From CAZJZH01 sp964550465 (lineage in GTDB: Bacteria > Patescibacteriota > Patescibacteriia > JACRDY01), in contig CAZJZH010000004.1 in the NCBI GenBank assembly GCA_964550465.1, forward strand, positions 1 through 31,079: a stretch of DNA of 31,079 nt, read 5' to 3'. The first letter of the stretch is position 1, and each line of letters opens with the position of its first letter. Positions 13,541 to 21,039 of the stretch are shown here, one piece after another. A program made the translations under genes and the position numbers. The notes below the pieces were generated by a model, which did not search any database, was not told the origin of the DNA, and worked only from the letters and a program-made list of their open reading frames with translations.

Positions 13541-15298
13541 CTATGGTTGTACCACTCCCTGACCAGCGGCCTTCGGGTCAGCAGTCAGATTCGTTGTGAT
13601 GTTTGGCATGGTAATAGTCACCGTTCGGCCGGTAACCTGGTCCGTGCCACTAGCGGTAATGTCGTACATTAATAGCGGTGAGGTACCCACCTGCTGGGCG
13701 GTCGGCGTGATGATGGCGCAGAAGTGGGTGAAGACTGGCAACGTCCGACCGGTCTCGACTGTTTCCAGCGTCCAAGTAGCGAGGCGATTAGCTGCATTAA
13801 ACTGCGGGGACTGACCAAAGACACTGGAGCAGGTATCTCCCGCCCAAGCTACATTGCTCGGTAACTTGGCTGTGATGATGACATCTTGCAGCGTGTGTGG
13901 AAATGGATCGAGCTGCCAGAAGATACGGTAGTGTGTGGGGAAGCCAACAATCGGTGGAATTGGTCCAATGCCCAGCTGCTCGCCTTCTGCTGTGTAGTAG
14001 CGAGCAAATGACTGGAAGCCTAAATTGGCGGTGATGCGCTGACTGTATGGTTGAAAGGCTACACTGACCGGTCCGACACTAGCTTGTCGATACCGCAACC
14101 ATGGCGTAAAGCCTACCGCTACTCGCTGCTGATTCTGAACTTGCAGCGGCACCGTCACACTGATTTGTTCCCCGGCTGCAATCTGAGTAATCTCTGGCAG
14201 CATAATACTACCGTCTTTGACCACCGCCTCAGTACCGCGCGGTACGATTAACTGACTGACATCACGCAATTCTACTACCACATCAGTCAATGGTTCTTCC
14301 TCATCGTTACTAATAGTCAAAGTATAATTGACTGTCTCCCCCGCCTGTGGCGCGTTGTTAACCGCATCACTAGTCACCGCCACTGTTACTGCTGGTTGGT
14401 ACAAACCAACGGTCAGTGACTGAGTACCCAAGTAAACTACCTGATCAATGCCAGGCACGATAGCAGTCAGCCCCAGGTCAAACAGTATATCCGCCATGGC
14501 GTCAGTGTCTGGTTGATACAGACCATTGATCGTCAGGGTGACTGGCTGAGTAGGCTGGATCTGGTCGATGGTTACGCTGTTTTGCCCATCAAGCTGCGGC
14601 TGGCTATCGGTCACAGTGAACCCAGTCGGCAGCCCAATAGCGGCCGTCACATCAGTCAGAGCAACGGCCGTATTATTGGTACAGACAAACTCAATATCTA
14701 CCGGCGTATTAGCAATAATGCGTTGTGGTTCTAGTAATTGGCACGGCACGGCCGTATCGGTCAGCGTTACGGTCTGATTGACTGTAGTGGTGTCTTGCCA
14801 GCGGATCCGCTCCCCCACCGGGTCAGCCTGGGTGTATGTCATGCTAGCTCGGACTGTCTGCTGACTATTGAGTGGCGCCCACCAGGTACCGGTAATAGCC
14901 ACCTGACCATCACTGCGTGGTGGCACCTCACCAATGGTCAGCTGTTGAGTAATAGCGTCGTAGCGTTCATCAGCCACCTGACTGACGACAAATGATGCTG
15001 GCAGATCAAGCGTCAAAACCGCGCCGTCAATAGACCCGCGCCCAGCTCTGTTTTCATAGTTAATCAGCATGGTCGTTTCTTGGCCGATCGGCGCGGTAGC
15101 ATCGAGCACAGTCACTTGAACATTCAGTGACACCACCCAGCGAGCCAAGAAGAAGGCGATGTAGATATTGGCAACCACCAATACTACAATAGCAGCCGCA
15201 AAGGCCACATCAGCCCACAGGTGCTTGCGGTTATATTTGTAGCGGACCTGGTAGCGCTTCCGCAATCGATCCAAGACTGTCATATGGTGTTTGCTCAT
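13541..15298 (-). CDS. Membrane-anchored protein with DUF11-like repeats
   Basis: 585 residues from ATG 15298; a GTG at 15316, 3 nt after the upstream stop, would add six residues. A short basic cytosolic head is followed by one membrane helix (about 30-54, FAAAIVVLVVANIYIAFFLA). A long outside region of beta-sandwich repeats follows, of the conserved-repeat DUF11 type (TMLINYENR..., VNYTLTISNDEEEPLTDVVV, LPTGFTVTD). Such modules act as spacers or adhesion domains on cell surfaces. It follows the glycosidase gene closely at the end of the glycan operon. Topology is clear; the partner is unknown. Confidence 0.72.
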   Translation of the reverse strand: MSKHHMTVLDRLRKRYQVRYKYNRKHLWADVAFAAAIVVLVVANIYIAFFLARWVVSLNVQVTVLDATAPIGQETTMLINYENRAGRGSIDGAVLTLDLPASFVVSQVADERYDAITQQLTIGEVPPRSDGQVAITGTWWAPLNSQQTVRASMTYTQADPVGERIRWQDTTTVNQTVTLTDTAVPCQLLEPQRIIANTPVDIEFVCTNNTAVALTDVTAAIGLPTGFTVTDSQPQLDGQNSVTIDQIQPTQPVTLTINGLYQPDTDAMADILFDLGLTAIVPGIDQVVYLGTQSLTVGLYQPAVTVAVTSDAVNNAPQAGETVNYTLTISNDEEEPLTDVVVELRDVSQLIVPRGTEAVVKDGSIMLPEITQIAAGEQISVTVPLQVQNQQRVAVGFTPWLRYRQASVGPVSVAFQPYSQRITANLGFQSFARYYTAEGEQLGIGPIPPIVGFPTHYRIFWQLDPFPHTLQDVIITAKLPSNVAWAGDTCSSVFGQSPQFNAANRLATWTLETVETGRTLPVFTHFCAIITPTAQQVGTSPLLMYDITASGTDQVTGRTVTITMPNITTNLTADPKAAGQGVVQP

Positions 15299-15319
15299 AT
15301 ACAAGTAGCCTAGCACGTC

Positions 15320-17428
15320 TTATAAAACGGTGAAACTAGTGGCGATGACTTCACCGATACCATCACCATCCATATCGGTCACGGCGATACCAATCCGGTC
15401 GCGACTAGCAGTGGTAAAGGCCTGCCAACTGGCACCAATCTGTTGCCCGCGACCATTCCAAATCTTGACCGTAGCATCACCACCCAAGCCGGGTACTGAG
15501 ACGATGTCATCCGTACCATCACCATCGACATCACCGGTAGCTACGTTAACTCCACCGCGAAAACCCTCATCATAGGCAAACCAGCCGGCTGATAGCAGTC
15601 CACCATCTTTATTAAAAATACGAATGTGTGGACCACCGCCGACGCCAGCGCCAGCGATGATTTCGTAACTGCCGTCGTTATTCAGATCCCCCACCACCAC
15701 ATTGACCCCACCGCGGTAGCCCTCCCCATAGGCGAAGAAGCCTGGATTGATCAAGTCACCACGGTCATTAAAAATACGAATATGCGGCCCACCACCGTTT
15801 TTTGTGCCAGTGATGATTTCCCGCGTACCATCGCCGTTTAAGTCCCCCACTGCTAGGTTAACGCCTTGGGTATATGATTCAGCGTAGGGATAGAAGGTTC
15901 GTTCTAACTGGCCATTAGCACCATAAATACTGACGGTAGCATCATTAGCCGTCAGCGTCTCTAGGTCCCCATCGCCGTCTAAGTCTGTCACCAGTACCGG
16001 ATCAGCCACCGCGAACTGCTGTTTAAAGGTGTAGAAACCACTGCGGACGTTTTGACCAGCCGCATTAAAGATGCGGGCGAACTGACCATTGGTAAAGGTG
16101 CTATCAAAAATCTCCGTCAGCGGTTTGATGGTCAATAGACCATCACTACCAGACAAACGAACAAAGTTAATCCGCTGCCCGTTGTTTACCGTGCTATCCT
16201 GTTGACCGTGCAGTTTTTCTAGCACTTCTTCATCGAGTAAAAATGTTTGCTGAGTATTGGTGCTATTAACAAAAACTGCTCCTCGTTCAAAGTCTCGCCG
16301 CCAGATGCCTTCTGTTGGCGTCGCTGGTGTCACACAGCCGGTGGCTTTGCGGTCCACAATCTGCACCTGACAGGGCGCGGCAGTCGGTCGACCTAGGTCC
16401 GTGTCGTATTCATCATACCACCACAGCTCGGCATGACGCTGGTCACCAAAGTCATAACTGAAGTAACCGTTCTGTAGCAGGGTGGAGCCCAGGCCATAGC
16501 GGACAGACTGGTAATTTGTTTTGCCAGATTCGGTATTGTTGGTGTTGCGGTTAATAACCGTCACTCGCGGCTGAATGCCGTTATCCATAGCATCAACATA
16601 GCGGCGCTGATCAGCTGACCAGCCATCGCGGTAGGCGTTTTCTAGTAACCGCCCATTCATCCACTGTTCATAGATACTGGTGCCGTTGCCAAGAATGATA
16701 GCGTCCGGCCCTTCCAGCTCCCGCGAGTAGGCCAGCAACGTACTCATACCATCTCGCCAACTACTGTTGATAAAATCTCGACTATCCGCTTGGCCGTTAT
16801 TATCCAAATCCATCACGCCATCGGCCACCCAGTGAGCTGAGTCCCAGACGTTGTCATAAAAAATACCATCCCACAGCCCCGAGCTCATGACTTTTTCGTG
16901 CATGAACTCCGGTAGGTAGGTGTTCCAGCGGTGTCCGTTACGTTGTGATGAATGGTTCGACACATTGAGCGACCAGTTGCCCGGCCAGGATGAAAAGTGA
17001 CTGCCGTCTGGTCGGTACAACCACCATTCATCAGCAATACCTTCACGCAACTGATGCCACAACCCGCCTGACTGCTCTATCTGCTGGTAATGACCAGGAA
17101 ACTCCTGTGACGCCACATAGGCTAGTAAAATAACATCCGGATTGAGCTGGCGGATTTTACGCACCTGCTGTGGCGAAACCGTCTGGGCCTGCATACCTAA
17201 GATCACCACATCCCACTGGGCCAGTGCTTCAGCTTCCGCATCCGTAATTGGTGTTTTCAAAAAGTAGTTAGCCAGCCGTGGGTAGCGCTGCAGCACCTGG
17301 CTGTCAACTGCCTGCTGGTGATACCACAAGCCGCCAACCATGACCACAGCAGTCACCACAAAAACCAGGCCGAAACTCATCGACTGGCGGTGCTTATGAG
17401 CGAATGGTTTGTGCTTTGGCCTGTTCAT
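15320..17428 (-). CDS. GHL15-like glycoside hydrolase with FG-GAP propeller repeats
   Basis: 702 residues. A basic head and one membrane helix (about 18-36) are followed by a TIM-barrel-like domain (about 45-400) resembling the hypothetical glycosidase family GHL15: AQWDVVILGMQAQTVSPQQV, NPDVILLAYVAS, then SGLWDGIFYDNVWD with the probable catalytic D192. The C-terminal third (about 465-702) holds five FG-GAP/VCBS blades with calcium-binding DLDGDGD, DLNGDGT, DLNNDGS, DVDGDGT and DMDGDGI. It probably acts on glycans at the outer membrane face. The first 35 nt overlap the preceding GT4 gene; a later ATG (M17, 17380) would remove the overlap. Enzyme activity is inferred. Confidence 0.75.
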   Translation of the reverse strand: MNRPKHKPFAHKHRQSMSFGLVFVVTAVVMVGGLWYHQQAVDSQVLQRYPRLANYFLKTPITDAEAEALAQWDVVILGMQAQTVSPQQVRKIRQLNPDVILLAYVASQEFPGHYQQIEQSGGLWHQLREGIADEWWLYRPDGSHFSSWPGNWSLNVSNHSSQRNGHRWNTYLPEFMHEKVMSSGLWDGIFYDNVWDSAHWVADGVMDLDNNGQADSRDFINSSWRDGMSTLLAYSRELEGPDAIILGNGTSIYEQWMNGRLLENAYRDGWSADQRRYVDAMDNGIQPRVTVINRNTNNTESGKTNYQSVRYGLGSTLLQNGYFSYDFGDQRHAELWWYDEYDTDLGRPTAAPCQVQIVDRKATGCVTPATPTEGIWRRDFERGAVFVNSTNTQQTFLLDEEVLEKLHGQQDSTVNNGQRINFVRLSGSDGLLTIKPLTEIFDSTFTNGQFARIFNAAGQNVRSGFYTFKQQFAVADPVLVTDLDGDGDLETLTANDATVSIYGANGQLERTFYPYAESYTQGVNLAVGDLNGDGTREIITGTKNGGGPHIRIFNDRGDLINPGFFAYGEGYRGGVNVVVGDLNNDGSYEIIAGAGVGGGPHIRIFNKDGGLLSAGWFAYDEGFRGGVNVATGDVDGDGTDDIVSVPGLGGDATVKIWNGRGQQIGASWQAFTTASRDRIGIAVTDMDGDGIGEVIATSFTVL

Positions 17429-18632
17429 ACAGTTCCATCAAGCGATCATAGTGTAAGGCTGGGGCAAAATCAGTTAACAGTCGATTATACCCCGCGTCTG
17501 CCAATTGTGGCAACTGTGGGTTATTGGCCAGTTGTCGAATAGCGCCACCGAGGCCACCGGGCTGGTCCGGATGATACAAACTACCAACTGCCTGATCGAC
17601 AATCTCCGGCAAGGCGCCCCGGTTCGAGGCCAGCACCGGCGTGCGAGCGGCAAAGGCTTCTAGGGCCGTTAAGCCAAAGGTTTCGTACTGCTGCGATGGC
17701 ACCACCACAAAGCGACTCTGCCGCATCAGCTCACTCAGAGCCGCTGGTGACTGCTGCCCCAGTAGCTCCACTCGCCAGTGCAGCTGACTGTCATTGAGTA
17801 GCTCGGTAATCGGCTGGTAGAGTGGACCATCGCCGGCAATTTTCAGTGGCAGCTCAATCCGCTCTTTCTGAATAGCTTCCAGTAGCTGAATAATACCCTT
17901 GCCCTCAGTCAGACCACCAGCATAGAGCATGTAGTCCCCCGCCACGTAGCGCGGCTTCTGAGCTGGTGGGAAAGAAAAATGCGGCACAACAGCAATGTCA
18001 CCGGCTCGTGACCACTGCCACTGGTGAAACTTTTCTTTGACAAACTGACTGGGTGCGATAAAGACATCAACGTGCTTCTGATACATCTGTGACCAGTGGT
18101 TGAGGTAGCTGGCCATAGCGCCAATGGTAGAGGCGCCGAAAGAATTTTTGACACAGCGCTTGGGTACACACTGCCAGTAGCGGTGTGGTTTGCAGCTCTC
18201 ATCGATCTTGCCCCGCCGGTATAGGTCATAGTTGGGTGACAGCAGCGCAAAGTCATGGATGGTCATCACTACCGGTAGATTGAAATGCTTACAAGCCACC
18301 AGGATTGATGGGGAAAGATGGTTGTAAATATTGTGAATGTGGACCACGTCCGGTCGAGTGCGCTGAATCAGTCGGGCGATATCACTTTGTGCTTCTTTGT
18401 TGTATAAAATCTTGCCGATCTTTTTGACTGACCGCCAGGAATACCCCGGCGCAGATAAATCCATTCGTCGGGTAAAGTAGTCGCTGTACTCAGACGGCTT
18501 GTTACGGCCATCAGCCATGGCAAAGGGAATAACCGTGTGGCCATGGTCTGTCAGTAATTTCGTCACATCAAAATAGTAGCGCTCAGCACCACGGTGGTCG
18601 TAATAAAATTTATGAACCTGCAAAATCTTCAT
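17394..18632 (-). CDS. GT4-family glycosyltransferase
   Basis: 412 residues with a GT-B fold. The N-terminus MKILQVHKFYYDHRGAERY has the glycine-rich acceptor loop. PDVVHIHNIYNHLSP (around 95) and VVMTIHDFALLSPNYDLYRR follow, typical of capsular GT4 enzymes. The donor domain shows YAGGLTEGKG (around 230) and SQQYETFGLTALEAFA (around 310), containing the paired Glu motif. It starts 1 nt after the GT2 gene's stop and overlaps the glycosidase gene, so it belongs to the operon. It probably adds one sugar of the surface polysaccharide in the cytosol. Confidence 0.9.
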   Translation of the reverse strand: MKILQVHKFYYDHRGAERYYFDVTKLLTDHGHTVIPFAMADGRNKPSEYSDYFTRRMDLSAPGYSWRSVKKIGKILYNKEAQSDIARLIQRTRPDVVHIHNIYNHLSPSILVACKHFNLPVVMTIHDFALLSPNYDLYRRGKIDESCKPHRYWQCVPKRCVKNSFGASTIGAMASYLNHWSQMYQKHVDVFIAPSQFVKEKFHQWQWSRAGDIAVVPHFSFPPAQKPRYVAGDYMLYAGGLTEGKGIIQLLEAIQKERIELPLKIAGDGPLYQPITELLNDSQLHWRVELLGQQSPAALSELMRQSRFVVVPSQQYETFGLTALEAFAARTPVLASNRGALPEIVDQAVGSLYHPDQPGGLGGAIRQLANNPQLPQLADAGYNRLLTDFAPALHYDRLMELYEQAKAQTIRS

Positions 18633-18633
18633 A

Positions 18634-19458
18634 CTAACGCTTGAATCTACGGAGTAGTCGCTGGATAGCCAGCAGTGGCGTCAGGGCCCAGCCAGCTTGC
18701 CGATGCTTGGTAAAATATTTGCGCAAGCTGGTTTCTTCTTGCCGCTTAGCTCGATCCAGCGCCCCACCCCAGCTGGCTTGGAGACGATGAATCACTGGCG
18801 CGTTAGCCAAATACACTACCTGCCAACCAGCTTGCTGAGCTCGCTTACAGTAGTCGATATCTTCCATGTACATGAAGAATCGCTCATCTAGTTCACCTAG
18901 TTGATGGACCATGGTGCGGCGCAGCAAGGCATAGCCAAAACCCACCCAGTCAACCTGCTGGGTGCGGTACCACCGCCGTGTCAGTCGATTATGGGGCACG
19001 TAGCGACCCACCGGCAGCAGCCGGTGCAACTGCACAGTGTGAAAAAACTCCGTCAGTGTGGTAGGGAAATTACCAAAGCTGGCCTGGGGCTGTTTGTCCT
19101 CCCCCACCAGTCGACCACCGATGATACCGGCCTGTGGCTGAGCGTCTGCATAGGCCAACAACTGCTCAACTGACCCGGGCACCAGGACAGCATCGGGATT
19201 GAGTAACAAAATATACTGCCCGGTCACCTCAGCTAGACCACGATTAACCCCAGCAGCAAAACCACCATTCTCCTGCTCAATCACGGTGGCCGACGGCATA
19301 GTTTTTTTGACTGTCGTCACAGTGGCATCTGCTGAAGCATTATCGACCACTACCACCTGGGGCTGTAATTCAGCCAGGCACTGATCGATTGACTCCAAGC
19401 AGTGACCGATGTCATCGGCTGAATTATAAGTGACAATAATAATTGATAGTTTCTGCAT
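18634..19458 (-). CDS. GT2-family glycosyltransferase (rhamnosyltransferase-like)
   Basis: 274 residues from ATG 19458, directly after the stop of the wzy-like gene (TAG-T-ATG). A TTG 12 nt earlier would overlap that gene and is less likely. GT-A motifs in order: SIIIVTYNSADDI (start), VVVVDNASADAT (about 40), QENGGFAAGVNRG (about 65), LLLNPDAVLVPGS (about 90, metal-binding variant NPD), GFGYALLRR (about 175) and MYMEDIDYCKR (about 198). This pattern is typical of rhamnosyltransferase-like GT2 enzymes of O-antigen and exopolysaccharide loci. A basic C-terminus may touch the membrane. Confidence 0.9.
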   Translation of the reverse strand: MQKLSIIIVTYNSADDIGHCLESIDQCLAELQPQVVVVDNASADATVTTVKKTMPSATVIEQENGGFAAGVNRGLAEVTGQYILLLNPDAVLVPGSVEQLLAYADAQPQAGIIGGRLVGEDKQPQASFGNFPTTLTEFFHTVQLHRLLPVGRYVPHNRLTRRWYRTQQVDWVGFGYALLRRTMVHQLGELDERFFMYMEDIDYCKRAQQAGWQVVYLANAPVIHRLQASWGGALDRAKRQEETSLRKYFTKHRQAGWALTPLLAIQRLLRRFKR

Positions 19459-19459
19459 A

Positions 19460-20920
19460 CTATTTACCAAAACGATAACTGAGGCTCATGCCAGCCAGAC
19501 AGAGCCAGAAAAAGATGACCAGCAGGTTAATACTGAAATAGGTGCCAAAGTTAGCAGCTACCAAAAACAGTAGCACCAGCCCGGCAAAGCCAATCAGTGC
19601 TTGCTGCCAGCGGCCACGCAACTGTCGTAGTCCTTGGCGATAAGCCCGCAGACCGCTGACCAGTAACGCTAATAGACTGATCAGCCCCGCCAGTCCCATC
19701 TGGACAATGATGGCGATAAAGCTGTTATGGACTTCTCGGACTGGTACGGCGAAGTCGTTTTCACCAATCGAAAATGTCATCAATTGGCCAAAGCCAATGC
19801 CGGCCAGCCAGTTGGCCTGCCACAGCTCCCAGGCCCGATGCCAGGCGGCAACACGCCAGACAGCGCTGGAGTCACCAGCGCTATGAATAAACGAGATGAA
19901 GCGGAAACGCAGTGAGTACAGTAAGTCGCTATCTAGGAGGAAATTACCAATCTGCCATGATGAAAGCCAGAACGATGCCGTCACCGCTAGGGCCGCCAGT
20001 AACACTCCCCCACCGACCAAGCGCCACACAACCTGCCGTTGGTTGGGCTGGTACTGGGTCAGTAGAAAGCCAATAGCCGCGATGACCGCCAACCACAAAT
20101 GACGCTGCAACGAACCAAGCAGGGCGATGCCGGCAGCTAGCAAAATAATCACCAGCAGCCAGTGCCACAACCGCCAGCGTGACTGACTGACCAACCAGTG
20201 AATACCGAAAGTAAAAAACAGCGCTAAGTACAGACTGTGCGGCCCACCGATGATACGACTGCCGGGCGTGGATAACGGCACAAACTCCGTCCACAACCCC
20301 TGACCGGTAGCAAACCCATAGAGAGCGAAGCCCACTACGATCATACAGGCTACCACCGTAGCGCCAATGGCTTGTCGTAAGTGGTGCGGCGTGCGGATAG
20401 CATTAATAGCTAAGAAAAAAACAGCCGCGTACAAGGCTAGATGCTTCAGAGCAGAAAAAGCTAGTTCTAAGTCCGCTGCCGGCTGACTGATAGACCACAG
20501 GAACCAAGCCACCGCCGCCAGGGGTAGTAACCAGATACCAGCCCCAAACAGACCGTCACGGATAATCGGCCGCTGCTGGCCAGTCAACCACTGACCAATC
20601 ACTCCCAGTAAACTAGCCAGCAGCATGACATCTAGTGGGTAGAGCTTAATGATTTGGTCTCCTATTTCCAACGGCGCTAAGGTAAAAAAACGTTCAAAGA
20701 CAATGGTGCAGAAAATAATGGTCACCAGACCAGCCAGCGGTGAACGCAGACTGATCAGGGCCGCGCCACCGATGAGCACCAGATACAGTGGCAATGAAAA
20801 TGGTATGACAAAACTCAGCAGTATAAAAAGACTGGCCAGCGCCACTGCACTGATGGACAAAAGAGCCTCAAAAGGGAATTTCCAGGTCAAAAATTGAACT
20901 GTCTTACCGGTAGTTGTCAT
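19460..20920 (-). CDS. O-antigen polymerase/ligase-like membrane protein (Wzy/WaaL type)
   Basis: 486 residues with about 11-12 membrane helices. The large outer loop near 360-400 ends in the family-typical LAGIGFGQL...REVHNSFIAIIVQMGLAGLI, including the conserved His-Asn. Such proteins polymerise or attach lipid-linked oligosaccharides outside the cytoplasmic membrane. It heads the transcription unit followed by GT2, GT4, the glycosidase and the DUF11-like gene. A Wzz-like gene lies upstream beyond the GC-rich insertion. Its ATG is 6 nt after a -10 box, without SD. Polymerase versus ligase cannot be told apart from sequence. Confidence 0.85.
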   Translation of the reverse strand: MTTTGKTVQFLTWKFPFEALLSISAVALASLFILLSFVIPFSLPLYLVLIGGAALISLRSPLAGLVTIIFCTIVFERFFTLAPLEIGDQIIKLYPLDVMLLASLLGVIGQWLTGQQRPIIRDGLFGAGIWLLPLAAVAWFLWSISQPAADLELAFSALKHLALYAAVFFLAINAIRTPHHLRQAIGATVVACMIVVGFALYGFATGQGLWTEFVPLSTPGSRIIGGPHSLYLALFFTFGIHWLVSQSRWRLWHWLLVIILLAAGIALLGSLQRHLWLAVIAAIGFLLTQYQPNQRQVVWRLVGGGVLLAALAVTASFWLSSWQIGNFLLDSDLLYSLRFRFISFIHSAGDSSAVWRVAAWHRAWELWQANWLAGIGFGQLMTFSIGENDFAVPVREVHNSFIAIIVQMGLAGLISLLALLVSGLRAYRQGLRQLRGRWQQALIGFAGLVLLFLVAANFGTYFSINLLVIFFWLCLAGMSLSYRFGK

Positions 20921-20926
20921 AACTAC

Positions 20927-20955
20927 ATTGTACCGATTTTTTGGTTATTTTTCAA
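20927..20955 (-). promoter_or_regulatory. Leaderless promoter of the wzy-like operon
   Basis: Minus strand: TTGAAA (20950-20955), 17-bp spacer, TACAAT (20927-20932), then 6 nt to the ATG at 20920. Confidence 0.7.
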
Positions 20956-20968
20956 TCGATTTTTTGGT
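20934..20968. repeat. 12-bp direct repeat in the wzy-like promoter
   Basis: CGATTTTTTGGT occurs at 20934-20945 and 20957-20968, a 23-bp period (about two helical turns). One copy lies in the promoter spacer, the other just upstream of the -35, as expected for a regulator-binding pair. Confidence 0.6.
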
Positions 20969-20986
20969 CAAATAAAATGTAGGGAT

Positions 20987-21018
20987 AAAAAATTGGGGCG
21001 CATTGCGCGCCCCAATTT
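20987..21018 (-). terminator. Rho-independent terminator of the Cys-rich lipoprotein gene
   Basis: A perfect 12-bp stem AAATTGGGGCGC/GCGCCCCAATTT with a 5-nt loop; the minus strand continues in a six-T run. It lies 21 nt past the stop at 21040 and marks the left end of the GC-rich cassette. Confidence 0.9.
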
Positions 21019-21039
21019 GGGTGTGAAAGAAAGAACAAA

